Source of the DNA: an uncultured Bacteroidales bacterium
GTDB lineage: Bacteria; Bacteroidota; Bacteroidia; Bacteroidales; Paludibacteraceae
Length of the DNA: 53,094 nucleotides
Direction of reading: 5' to 3'
Assembly (NCBI GenBank): GCA_902784425.1
Contig: CACZUS010000011.1
Coordinates: 1 to 53,094, forward strand
The notes beneath the pieces are model-generated. The model saw nothing but the letters and a program-made list of their open reading frames with translations. It was not told the DNA's origin and did not search any database. The position numbers were made by a program, and so were the translations under genes. Shown one piece after another: positions 9,463 through 17,771 of the stretch; position 1 is the stretch's first letter; the number at the start of each line of letters is the position of its first letter.

Positions 9463-10830
9463 TTACTTAACAATCTTTTCCAACTTGCTTACATTGTTTT
9501 GGATCACCTCATCAGGCAACTCATAATTAGTAAGGTCGCCTGCGATGTATTGATCGTAAGCAGACATATCTATCAATCCATGACCAGACAAGTTGAACAA
9601 GATAACTTTTTGTTTGCCTTCCTCTTTAGCCTTCTTAGCCTCACGAATAGCAGCTGCGATGGCGTGAGAAGATTCAGGAGCAGGGATGATACCTTCAGTT
9701 CGTGCAAATAGAGTAGCTGCTTCGAACGTCTCAATTTGAGGGATATCAACACCTTTCATCATACCATCTTTAATCAACTGACTAACGATTGTTCCTGCAC
9801 CATGATAACGAAGTCCGCCAGCATGAATATGCGCAGGAGCGAAGTTGTGACCCAAAGTAAACATTGGCAACATAGGAGTATAACCAGCCTCATCACCGAA
9901 GTCATATTGGAAGACACCACGAGTCAACTTAGGACAAGATGCAGGTTCTGCAGCATAGAACAATGTATTCTTTCCGTCCAAAATATTATGTCTCATGAAT
10001 GGGAAAGAGATACCGCCGAAGTTAGAACCACCACCGAAGCAACCTATGATGATATCAGGGTATTCGCCAGCCATTTCCATTTGTTTTTCTGCCTCTAGAC
10101 CAATGATAGTCTGATGAAGTGTAACGTGATTCAACACACTACCCAATACATATTTACAATTAGGAGTACCCATAGCCAACTCAACAGCCTCAGAGATAGC
10201 AGTACCCAAACTTCCTTGATAAGTAGGATTAGCAGTTAGGATATCTTTACCAGCGCGCGTACTCATACTAGGAGAGGCAATCACCTGTGCGCCGAATGTT
10301 TGCATAATAGAACGACGGTAAGGTTTTTGGTGGTAGCTTACCTTAACCATAAAGACAGCCAATTCCAAACCGAATGCCTTTGCAGCATAAGAAAGAGCGG
10401 CCCCCCACTGACCAGCACCAGTCTCGGTAGTGATGTTTGTCACACCCTCTTTTTTACAATAGTAAGCTTGAGCCAAAGCAGAGTTCAACTTATGAGAACC
10501 AACAGGGCTGACACTTTCATTTTTAAAATAGATATGAGCAGGTGTATCTAGGGCTTTCTCCAAGCCGTATGCACGAACCAACGGAGTGGAACGATAGCTC
10601 TTATACATATCACGAACTTCTTCTGGAATTTCGATCCAAGCATCTGTTGTATTCAACTCTTGTTCAGAACAAGCACGATTGAAAAGGCCACACATCTCTT
10701 CCAACTTAATAGGCTCCTTTGTTTGAGGATTCAACATTGGAAGAGGCTTGTTTTTCATATCAGCTACAATGTTATACCATGCTCTAGGTATTTCGTTTTC
10801 TTGTAAGAAGAATCTTTTTTGTTTTTCCAT
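9463..10830 (-). CDS. trpB: TrpB2-type tryptophan synthase beta subunit
   Basis: PLP-dependent enzyme of 455 residues, expected to condense indole with serine to tryptophan in the cytosol. The PLP lysine is K114 in GSHKLNSAL; the TETGAGQWG substrate loop and the phosphate-binding GGGSN loop are present. Length and the long N-terminal extension (about 80 residues before STPLVRA) mark the TrpB2 branch rather than TrpB1, which works with TrpA in the trp operon. No trpA or other trp gene lies next to it, so it may salvage indole or serve as a second TrpB. The upstream leader (10865-11047) carries a Trp attenuator, which independently supports a role in tryptophan supply. Confidence 0.9.
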   Translation of the reverse strand: MEKQKRFFLQENEIPRAWYNIVADMKNKPLPMLNPQTKEPIKLEEMCGLFNRACSEQELNTTDAWIEIPEEVRDMYKSYRSTPLVRAYGLEKALDTPAHIYFKNESVSPVGSHKLNSALAQAYYCKKEGVTNITTETGAGQWGAALSYAAKAFGLELAVFMVKVSYHQKPYRRSIMQTFGAQVIASPSMSTRAGKDILTANPTYQGSLGTAISEAVELAMGTPNCKYVLGSVLNHVTLHQTIIGLEAEKQMEMAGEYPDIIIGCFGGGSNFGGISFPFMRHNILDGKNTLFYAAEPASCPKLTRGVFQYDFGDEAGYTPMLPMFTLGHNFAPAHIHAGGLRYHGAGTIVSQLIKDGMMKGVDIPQIETFEAATLFARTEGIIPAPESSHAIAAAIREAKKAKEEGKQKVILFNLSGHGLIDMSAYDQYIAGDLTNYELPDEVIQNNVSKLEKIVK

Positions 10831-10864
10831 TTTCTATTATTATATCGTTAACAATTATTTTCAT

Positions 10865-10899
10865 AAAAAAAGCAGCAGGTCATGGAGGCCTACTGCTTT
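10865..10899 (-). terminator. Attenuator terminator in the trpB2 leader
   Basis: On the minus strand AAAGCAGTAGG pairs with CCTGCTGCTTT (11 bp, one G-T wobble) around a 9-nt loop, followed by seven T. It sits between the Trp-rich leader peptide and the trpB2 start, so it should stop transcription unless an alternative fold forms. Confidence 0.8.
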
Positions 10900-10944
10900 C
10901 TATATCGCTCGAACATTGCATATATCGATTGACGGATCCTCCAT
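10882..10944 (-). promoter_or_regulatory. Antiterminator pairing in the trpB2 leader
   Basis: ATGGAGG (10938-10944), right after the leader stop codon, is perfectly complementary to CCTCCAT (10882-10888) in the terminator loop. CC at 10933-10934 could extend it to GG in the terminator stem with a bulge. A second pairing, TCGAACA (10979-10985, inside the leader ORF) with TGTTCGA (10909-10915), would be blocked by a ribosome stalled at the Trp codons. The exact switching fold is inferred. Confidence 0.5.
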
Positions 10945-10949
10945 TTAAA

Positions 10950-10997
10950 CTAGGACCAGCGCCACCAACGTCTGCTATTGTTCGAATAATGATTCAT
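10950..10997 (-). CDS. Tryptophan leader peptide (attenuator)
   Basis: A 15-residue ORF, MNHYSNNSRRWWRWS, with three Trp codons among its last five sense codons and a TAG stop. It lies between a consensus promoter (11019-11047) and an intrinsic terminator (10865-10899), which is the classical layout of ribosome-mediated attenuation: scarcity of charged tRNA-Trp stalls the ribosome at TGG-TGG-CGC-TGG and favours readthrough into trpB2. Trp is normally rare, so this cluster is unlikely by chance. The gene is too short for ordinary gene finders. Confidence 0.85.
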   Translation of the reverse strand: MNHYSNNSRRWWRWS

Positions 10998-11018
10998 ATC
11001 TATTTTACTTTATGCATA

Positions 11019-11047
11019 CAAATATAAAGTATTTTTCAATCGCACAA
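11019..11047 (-). promoter_or_regulatory. Promoter of the trpB2 leader
   Basis: Minus strand TATATTTG (11019-11026) with TTG (11045-11047) 18 nt upstream. Transcription would start near 11012, about 15 nt before the leader peptide. Confidence 0.65.
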
Positions 11048-11208
11048 AAATTTTTTCTAAAATTTCGAACCGCACTCCTAACAGAATCGTATGAAACTTC
11101 ATCATATCATAAACAAATGAAAGCAAAACCATCCCCTATTTAGCAGAATCACTGTTAAACAAAGATTGAACAAACCATTTATCAAATGGCAAATCTCAAC
11201 AAACATCT

Positions 11209-11295
11209 CTATTCTTCATCGATAATCTTGGCTTTATGAATAGATATTCCCAAGACAATCCAATAAAAGAAAAACAAAAAAATAAACACAGTCAT
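11209..11295 (-). CDS. Possible 28-residue single-pass membrane peptide
   Basis: ATG-initiated ORF on the minus strand encoding a short hydrophobic helix (VFIFLFFFYWIVLGISI) followed by a charged tail, HKAKIIDEE, and a TAG stop. One transmembrane segment with a charged C-terminus is typical of bacterial small membrane proteins. It lies downstream of the PagL-like gene and upstream of the trp promoter on the same strand. No clear promoter or ribosome site was seen, and an AT-rich spacer can produce such an ORF by chance. Confidence 0.35.
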   Translation of the reverse strand: MTVFIFLFFFYWIVLGISIHKAKIIDEE

Positions 11296-11468
11296 AACAT
11301 ATATAATTTAAGGTTACACAACAAACGCTTATGGTTTTCAACATCTATTTATCAGCAAATCAGCAACAAATGTACAGAAGTTTTTCAAACATCAAAATAA
11401 TTTAAGCAATTATTTTTCATGAAATTTCATTCTTTTTTTTTCCAAAATGTCAAAAAAAGCCGATTTCA

Positions 11469-12734
11469 TCACTCTTTTTTCTCTTTTCCTTTCAATGTAT
11501 AACCAACACTCCATGTTATATACTGAGCTTTTGTAAAGTACACCGCTCTAACACCCATCATTCCAAAGAAATTTCCGTAAGGTTGTATTTTCACACCTAT
11601 TTGTTCATACACACGAGGGATTCTTTCGTCCTTGTGCCAGAACTCATATCCCACATTAGCAAAGACTGCGAAATAGGGCATTGTCACCTCTCCTTTCAAA
11701 GAGATTCCCATAGAGAATCGGTCTTTTTTCTCACCCAACCAAACTCGATTATAATAATGTTCATCATATTCATTGTAGACATAATCGGCACGAGCGCCAA
11801 TACTTTCATCATATTTAAAATCTAAACTTGGTCCAAACTTATATTTGTAACTGCGAGTAAACATTGGAGCGTAACTGAATGCATAGACATGAAACAGATA
11901 ATCTACATATTGTGTTTTCAAATTTGTATTTTCCATATTGAAATATACCTGTCGACAAGAGGTGGTCAGAATGAAATCATGATCAAGTCGATAAGGTCGA
12001 CGAGTAGATTTGAATGAAGGACGAGGGGTGTCTCGATCTTCATTGATTCTATAGCCTAGTGAGAGGAACGGATCCAACATGTTCATTCCCCTATTCGGCA
12101 TTTTGAGTGCGCCATTGGAATAGTGGGTAAAATTCGCACCCAAGCGAAGATCCCAATGATCCGACAATAAGAAACGCAAGTAAGTAGCCAAACAGACATG
12201 TATGTTATTGCTTCCACCGATGGCAACGTTATCTTGATTGGTAAATCTATCATAATGGTTCCAATTGGAGGAGTAGCCTAAGTTTAACTCACCATTCCAA
12301 GAAAGCCATTTGGTGAAACGGAAAAATTCTGATCCATATAAAAAATAGAGGGAGAAAGGATTTCCCAAACGTTCATCATTAAAATTCCCCACATGAAAGC
12401 CTACGCCGAAATAAGGATTTCGATACGCTGCGTGTCGCCAATCATCTTTTTTCAATCCCCACTGATATTGTATTCCCAAAGAAGAATAGTTTCTTATCTC
12501 ATCGTCTGGGTTGTAAGTCCAACCTTGATTAGCTGGATCTGGGTTATAATGACCGCCCTTCACAAGATCATTTGTCGAGAAAACCATACCATAATCACCA
12601 CGGATCTGCCATGACATGGAACGTGCTGTGGAATCTTTTTCCGCACTAACAGAAGATGATAAGAAAAGGAAACTGATGGAAAGAATGAGTATCAAGTTCC
12701 TTTCAGAACAGAATATTGATTTAAATTTTGTCAT
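11469..12734 (-). CDS. PagL-like lipid A deacylase / acyloxyacyl hydrolase family protein
   Basis: 421 residues with an N-terminal signal peptide, predicted outer-membrane beta-barrel. The segment FTHYSNGALKMPNRGMN carries the His-x-Ser pair of the PagL lipid A 3-O-deacylase family, and the preceding strands (GSEFFRFTKWLSWNGELNLGY) fit the barrel. In PagL the third catalytic residue is a Glu 12 positions after the Ser; here that position appears to be Asn. The protein is more than twice PagL length; the extra 200 C-terminal residues look like further beta strands. The family is a likely call; deacylase activity is not assured. Confidence 0.65.
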   Translation of the reverse strand: MTKFKSIFCSERNLILILSISFLFLSSSVSAEKDSTARSMSWQIRGDYGMVFSTNDLVKGGHYNPDPANQGWTYNPDDEIRNYSSLGIQYQWGLKKDDWRHAAYRNPYFGVGFHVGNFNDERLGNPFSLYFLYGSEFFRFTKWLSWNGELNLGYSSNWNHYDRFTNQDNVAIGGSNNIHVCLATYLRFLLSDHWDLRLGANFTHYSNGALKMPNRGMNMLDPFLSLGYRINEDRDTPRPSFKSTRRPYRLDHDFILTTSCRQVYFNMENTNLKTQYVDYLFHVYAFSYAPMFTRSYKYKFGPSLDFKYDESIGARADYVYNEYDEHYYNRVWLGEKKDRFSMGISLKGEVTMPYFAVFANVGYEFWHKDERIPRVYEQIGVKIQPYGNFFGMMGVRAVYFTKAQYITWSVGYTLKGKEKKE

Positions 12735-12753
12735 ACATTTTCTAAAAACGGTG

Positions 12754-12761
12754 CAAAATTA
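12754..12761 (-). promoter_or_regulatory. -7 element for the PagL-like gene
   Basis: Minus strand TAATTTTG matches TAnnTTTG, about 20 nt before the ATG at 12734. No TTG was seen at the right distance upstream. Confidence 0.4.
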
Positions 12762-12807
12762 CGAATTTTCCATCGAATAGAGATCTTTCTGGCCAACAAA
12801 TACATGA

Positions 12808-12850
12808 GAAAAAGAGAGAGAGTACATCAAGAATGACATACCCTCTCCTA
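12808..12850 (-). terminator. Terminator of the glycogen operon
   Basis: GAGAGGGTA and TACTCTCTC on the minus strand form a 9-bp stem with one G-T wobble, followed by TCTTTTTC. It lies about 30 nt past the GH57 stop. Confidence 0.6.
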
Positions 12851-12878
12851 CCCTTACTTTGTGAAGAAAACTGAATTA

Positions 12879-14291
12879 TCAAGCCTTTAATCTATCTGTA
12901 TCATCAGGTGTTAACTTAGGAATTGCTTTGGTAGACTTCTTCGATGACGTTTTCGGAGCAGACTTCTTTTTAGGTGCTGCTGTAGTTACATTTTTTTCCT
13001 TAGCTAACAACTTTTTATTTGTCTCTTCTAATTCTGCTATGATTTTCCCCTGAGCTTCAATGGTTTGTAGAAGGGAGTTTAATTCTTCATTATCCACGCC
13101 TTCAGGGAAGACAGAGTTCACACGTTCAATAAAATCACTAAGCACGTTCATATAATTCATAAATGCCTCGTATGGAGTGTCATACGGACTAAAATGGCTA
13201 TGAACGCTACCATCGGAGAAATATTTTGTGGACATATAGTAGAAGTGGTCGCTCGACTGAAGATAGAGCCAATCCTGAACCAATCGTCTATCATTCGACA
13301 AGCGGACACGTTCTCCGATTGCATTTAATTTATCAAAAGCAGACCGTTGCAATTCATTACCCAACCAAGCGGAGAGATCACGCTCTTCGTCGGCCCATGA
13401 CATAGGATATGGGACATGAATTTGGTCTATTGGTTTCCTTTTTTCAATCACCATTGAAGGAGTTTGAAAATCGATGTTCATTTTGTCAGCAAAATAAGGC
13501 AGAGCTTTCAAGAACTCAAAGATACCCGTTCCTGCGCCTTGCAACTCTCCGAATGTTTCATAATTCATAAAGAGATTTACAACATCTTCAGCTTCAGGTG
13601 TTTCCTTAATCCACTCCATGAATTTATCAGCAGTCAAGGGGAATTGATTCCAACTCCAATCGGAGAAACGGAAAGTCACATCATCACTCAGTTTGAAGTT
13701 CTTCAATAAGATTTTCAGACGAGGGTTGTTAGCGCAACAATAGACATAGTTAGGGCTCTTCCAACCCAAGACATGTTTAGCACCTTCGGTGATCATTCCT
13801 TTGAATCCCATGTTGGCGACACGCTCACCGATATCATCAGAGTAAATTAACTCTGTATTACGGAACATGGTTGGTTTATAGCCGAACAAGTTCTGGATCT
13901 TTTTCACATGTGATTTCACTTGTTTCTCAAACTCATCGCTATCTTCAATCAAAGAAGAGAGAGAATGAGCATATGTTTCAGCCAAGAATTCCACGCATCC
14001 AGTTTTTGCAAGTTCTTTGAAGGAATCTATAACTTCAGGAGCATATAATTCCATTTGTTCCAATGCAATACCAGAGATGGAGTAAGCCACCTTAAATTTA
14101 CCCTTTGTATCCTTAATCATTTGAAGGATCGTATTGTTAGCAGGCAAATAGCAGTTGTGAGCTATTCTTGTAATGATTTCCTCATTATTATAATCGTCAT
14201 AATAATAGTGGTCACTACCGATATCGAAAAAACGGTATCGTTTTAATCGAAAAGGTTGATGAACCTGAAAATAGAAACAAACTGACTTCAT
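12879..14291 (-). CDS. Glycoside hydrolase family 57 protein (alpha-amylase-like)
   Basis: Cytosolic protein of 470 residues, without a signal peptide. The GH57 motifs can be read in order: HQPFR (11-15), VEFLAETYAHS (100-110), FRNTELIYSDDIG with the probable nucleophile E147, and FMNYETFGE (241-249). As I recall, amylase-type members have Asp at the first position of DYETFGE; here it is N243 (codon AAT), so the acid/base may be missing. A coiled coil (about 400-435) and a Lys/Ala/Pro-rich tail end the protein. It is third in the operon with debranching enzyme and glycogen synthase, so the substrate is probably glycogen or maltooligosaccharide, or it may be a non-catalytic partner. Confidence 0.85.
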   Translation of the reverse strand: MKSVCFYFQVHQPFRLKRYRFFDIGSDHYYYDDYNNEEIITRIAHNCYLPANNTILQMIKDTKGKFKVAYSISGIALEQMELYAPEVIDSFKELAKTGCVEFLAETYAHSLSSLIEDSDEFEKQVKSHVKKIQNLFGYKPTMFRNTELIYSDDIGERVANMGFKGMITEGAKHVLGWKSPNYVYCCANNPRLKILLKNFKLSDDVTFRFSDWSWNQFPLTADKFMEWIKETPEAEDVVNLFMNYETFGELQGAGTGIFEFLKALPYFADKMNIDFQTPSMVIEKRKPIDQIHVPYPMSWADEERDLSAWLGNELQRSAFDKLNAIGERVRLSNDRRLVQDWLYLQSSDHFYYMSTKYFSDGSVHSHFSPYDTPYEAFMNYMNVLSDFIERVNSVFPEGVDNEELNSLLQTIEAQGKIIAELEETNKKLLAKEKNVTTAAPKKKSAPKTSSKKSTKAIPKLTPDDTDRLKA

Positions 14292-14324
14292 ATATTATAT
14301 ATTTACATTATCTAAGATTATACA

Positions 14325-15590
14325 TCAATTCCAACCGAGCACCTTGTTATACACTTGCCTAACCTTTTGGGCAGCGTATTCCCACTTAATTTCATCCACT
14401 TCTTTTTTACCCTCCACTTTAAGGAAATGATACATAGAAGGATAAGTGATAATGGAATAGATGGCATCAGCCATGGCATCGATGTCCCAATAATCAATTT
14501 TGATGGCATTCGATAAGATCTCCGCGCAACCAGATTGTTTAGATATGATTGTAGGAACGCCCACTTGCATAGCTTCCAAAGGGGATATACCGAATGGTTC
14601 GGAGACAGAAGGCATAATATAAACATCGCTTGATTTAAGCATTTCATACACCTCTTTCCCTTTCAAGAAACCTGTGAAATGGAATCTATCTGAAATATTA
14701 CGATAGGCAACGTGACGAATCATCTTCTCCATCATATCGCCGCTACCAGCCATTACAAAACGAACATTCTTCGTACGTTGCAAAACACGATAAGCAGCCT
14801 CAACAAAATATTCTGGTCCTTTCTGCATTGTAATTCGTCCCAAGAAAGTAACAACCTTATCTTTCGTTCCTTTCCTTGGTTCTATCGCCATAATTTCAGG
14901 ACTTAACGGTTCCACCGCATTGTGAACGGTTGTCACTTTTGCAGGGTCTATATGATATCTATTGATGACTGTTTCACGAGTCAAATTACTAACGGTGATG
15001 ATATGGTCTGCATAATCCATACCAGTCTTTTCTATGTTGTAAACGGTAGGATTTACGTTACCTCTACTACGATCAAAGTCGGTCGCATGCACATGAATCA
15101 CCAATGGTTTCCCTGAAACATTCTTCGCATGAATACCTGCAGGATATGTCAGCCAATCATGAGAATGAATAATATCAAAATCCAATGCACGACAAACAAC
15201 ACCCGCCACTGCATCATAATTGCGGATTTCTTCCTGTAGATTATTTGGATAACGACCTGAAAACTCAACAGATCCTATGCCATTGACACCGATGAAACTA
15301 TTATCCTCTCGGATGCAATTCCTATAATGATAATATTCGTCTGGTGAGATTCGTCCATTTAATTCTTGGTTTAGGTAATTCCAATCAGGCTCTCTCCAAC
15401 AAATAGGAATTTTATTTGCAGGAATTATCTTCAAAAAACTTTGATCCTCATCTCCCCAAGGTTTAGGTAGCATAAAAGAGATCTCCATGTCTTTTTGCAC
15501 AGACATACCTCTCGTAAGGCCGTAACTTGCCGTACCCAAACCTCCAAGTATATGAGGAGGAAATTCCCAACCAAACATCAACGCCTTCAT
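14325..15590 (-). CDS. Glycogen/starch synthase-like glycosyltransferase
   Basis: 421-residue GT-B glycosyltransferase, expected to transfer glucose from a nucleotide sugar to an alpha-1,4-glucan. The N-terminus (MFGWEFPPHILGGLGTASYG) holds the GGLG acceptor/donor loop; the C-terminal half has LGRITMQKGPEYFVEAA and the EPFGISPLEAMQVG motif (E-x7-E) typical of GT4/GT5 enzymes. It is shorter than GlgA (about 480). Its ATG overlaps the debranching-enzyme stop by 4 bp (ATGA), indicating translational coupling. Confidence 0.88.
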   Translation of the reverse strand: MKALMFGWEFPPHILGGLGTASYGLTRGMSVQKDMEISFMLPKPWGDEDQSFLKIIPANKIPICWREPDWNYLNQELNGRISPDEYYHYRNCIREDNSFIGVNGIGSVEFSGRYPNNLQEEIRNYDAVAGVVCRALDFDIIHSHDWLTYPAGIHAKNVSGKPLVIHVHATDFDRSRGNVNPTVYNIEKTGMDYADHIITVSNLTRETVINRYHIDPAKVTTVHNAVEPLSPEIMAIEPRKGTKDKVVTFLGRITMQKGPEYFVEAAYRVLQRTKNVRFVMAGSGDMMEKMIRHVAYRNISDRFHFTGFLKGKEVYEMLKSSDVYIMPSVSEPFGISPLEAMQVGVPTIISKQSGCAEILSNAIKIDYWDIDAMADAIYSIITYPSMYHFLKVEGKKEVDEIKWEYAAQKVRQVYNKVLGWN

Positions 15591-17536
15591 ATATTATTAT
15601 TGTTGTAATTATTCAAAATTTTCAACACTCGCAACACTTCAGCCACATTCATAGCGAAAGAGATGCCTCCCCTTCCCTTGAATGGAGGATTGCCATCATA
15701 CATTTCAGCAAGTGTTCCGATACATCCAAGACTCATCTCCTCCTCAAAACCTATGAGTGTTCTTTCCGCAAATGAGAATCCACTGTTCTTATAGACCGAC
15801 AGATAAGCCTCAAGATAGGTTCCTATCAACCAAGGCCATACAGCACCTTGATAAGATGCTTGATCACGATCTTTCTGCGAGCCGTCACAAGTTCCATGAT
15901 AATTTTGACTTTTCGGACTCAATGAACGAAGTCCCTTAGGAGTAAGCAACTCTTTGGTGGAAATATCCACAATAGATTTTTTTTGTTTGTTCTCTAATGG
16001 AGAATATCTAAGAGATACCGCCCATAACATATTAGGACGAACAGACAACTCACGGTAATCACCCGAAACAAAGTCGTATAGATAATAACCATTCCAGAAG
16101 GTTGGTGCAAAGTTCTCTTTCACCTTATCTGCATAGAAAGTCAGACTCTCCGAAAAGTAGTCATCCCCATTTATGGCAGCCAATTCAGAAACGAAGCGAA
16201 GTGCATTGTACCATAATGCATTAAACTCCACCACATAACCGCTTCTTGGTGTTATTGGATGTCCGTCACACTCCGAATTCATCCACGTAACAGGTTTATC
16301 CCAACCGTTGATATAGAGCAGTCCATTTTCATGAACAAACAAATTAGGATGTCTTTGCTTTAAGATATATTCGATGACTTCCTTCAAAAACTCCCCATAC
16401 ATTTTCCATGTTTGTTCAGCCGAAGTCGTTTTCGCATACTCTTGTACAGCCCACATAAGCCACAACAAGACATCTGGTTCTTCCAATCCCTGAACATCTC
16501 GTTCAATAGGTTTGCCATTCATGAAATTTCGAATGCCCGGAATCATGGTTGCCATGATTTTCTCAAATCCTGACAAATCATCAAATGCAAGAGAGACACC
16601 CGGCAAAGAGATAAACATATCCCTTGCTCGGCACTTAAACCACGGATATCCAGCCAATAGGTACAACTCTTCCGCATTTTTTCTGTTAAAAAACTGCTGA
16701 GCTGAATTTTTCAGGCAATTGAAGAAACTAGTTCTGGTTGTCCTTTTGGAGACCTCCTCGTAATAGATTTTAGGCAACTCCTCTGATCGAAGTTCACTGA
16801 CACCCGCAGAAAATATTACAGATTCACCACGTTTGATTGGAACTTCAAAATAACCAGGAACAAAAAGATCCTCCTTATAATAATAACCTCTATCCAACTC
16901 CATTGGATACTCAATTCCTTTATTCCAATTGGGTTGAGATATAAACTGCATCGGTTTATTAAACTGCATGTACAATGTTGGATAACCTTGATACATACAC
17001 ATGGAAATACCAGAATCAATCTCTCGATAGGATGTATCCGCATGGTAATTTTCAACACTCAACTCATTAACATTACGGAAAGCTAAGAAGGGACTAAACC
17101 GAAGTATTGTCGGAGAATTCGCCTCTAACAACGTATATTTTATTAAGATTCGGTTTTCAAATGACATAAAAACCTTTTCTTTCGACAAAATTACACCACC
17201 CACTCTGTAGATGCCACAAGGGACCACATCACAATTAAACTCACGCATATATTTATGTCCCTTAGGAGAGTATTGATCTGGTCCATATTTATGAAGTCCC
17301 AAGTTGAATGCAGCACCATGCTGCACCACAGTTTCGTCTAGAGATGACAAAAGAACATGGTTGTCATTATCCATGTCCTTAATCGGGATCACCAACAACC
17401 CGTGGTATTTCCGAGTATTACATCCCACCACCGTAGTACAATGATAAGCACCTGACTTATTTGTGCGCAACATCTCCCGATACAACGATTGTTCGAGGTT
17501 TGTCAGCAACATTTTGTCAAATCTTAGATAACTCAT
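15587..17536 (-). CDS. Glycogen debranching enzyme (amylo-alpha-1,6-glucosidase type)
   Basis: 649 residues, cytosolic. The N-terminal beta domain (about 20-270) has KSGAYHCTTVVGCNTRKYHGLLV, typical of the debranching-enzyme N-domain. The C-terminal (alpha/alpha)6 domain carries AGYPWFKCRARDMFISLPG, YQGAVWPWLIGTYLEAYL and the terminal EMYDGNPPFKGRGG motif. It should remove alpha-1,6 branches of glycogen. It is first gene of a minus-strand operon and overlaps the glycogen synthase start by 4 bp. Confidence 0.9.
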   Translation of the reverse strand: MSYLRFDKMLLTNLEQSLYREMLRTNKSGAYHCTTVVGCNTRKYHGLLVIPIKDMDNDNHVLLSSLDETVVQHGAAFNLGLHKYGPDQYSPKGHKYMREFNCDVVPCGIYRVGGVILSKEKVFMSFENRILIKYTLLEANSPTILRFSPFLAFRNVNELSVENYHADTSYREIDSGISMCMYQGYPTLYMQFNKPMQFISQPNWNKGIEYPMELDRGYYYKEDLFVPGYFEVPIKRGESVIFSAGVSELRSEELPKIYYEEVSKRTTRTSFFNCLKNSAQQFFNRKNAEELYLLAGYPWFKCRARDMFISLPGVSLAFDDLSGFEKIMATMIPGIRNFMNGKPIERDVQGLEEPDVLLWLMWAVQEYAKTTSAEQTWKMYGEFLKEVIEYILKQRHPNLFVHENGLLYINGWDKPVTWMNSECDGHPITPRSGYVVEFNALWYNALRFVSELAAINGDDYFSESLTFYADKVKENFAPTFWNGYYLYDFVSGDYRELSVRPNMLWAVSLRYSPLENKQKKSIVDISTKELLTPKGLRSLSPKSQNYHGTCDGSQKDRDQASYQGAVWPWLIGTYLEAYLSVYKNSGFSFAERTLIGFEEEMSLGCIGTLAEMYDGNPPFKGRGGISFAMNVAEVLRVLKILNNYNNNNI

Positions 17537-17578
17537 ATACGTAACATTTTACAATCAAAATACTCACCTTTCACCTTT

Positions 17579-17602
17579 TTTGAACGGCATAATTCGTTCA
17601 AA
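17579..17602. promoter_or_regulatory. Palindrome between the divergent glycogen operon and kinase gene
   Basis: TTTGAACG and CGTTCAAA form a perfect 8-bp inverted repeat with an 8-nt centre. On the minus strand its TTTG overlaps a near-match to a -7 element (TAGACTTTG), and a second palindrome, CTAAATTTAG, abuts it. The position suggests an operator for the glycogen operon, though a hairpin is also possible. Confidence 0.45.
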
Positions 17603-17771
17603 GTCTAAATTTAGGCATTTTTATCTTAAAAAACATATTTTATTCACGTTTTTTTTGGTTTTAGCCCGAAAAAAAGAGAAAATTAAGAAATTTTACATTT
17701 TGTAATCGTTTCCTATTGTTGTTATGAAAAATTTATGGTTATTTTGTCATCTCATCAAATTCTTATGCTTT

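Larger units (their letters stand above)
10998..11468. other. Intergenic region upstream of the trp leader
   Basis: 470 bp of AT-rich DNA holding the trpB2 promoter and a possible 28-residue membrane-peptide ORF (11209-11295). Nothing else was recognised, and I saw no terminator for the PagL-like gene here. Confidence 0.5.

Noticed and set aside
9463-10830. Alternative call as threonine synthase or another PLP fold-type II lyase
   Set aside because: The GSHKLNSAL lysine motif, TETGAGQWG loop and the Trp leader peptide all point to TrpB2.
17541-17578. ACTCACCTTTCACC as an eighth copy of the recurring palindrome
   Set aside because: Only the right arm is similar; there is no left arm or CTATA centre.
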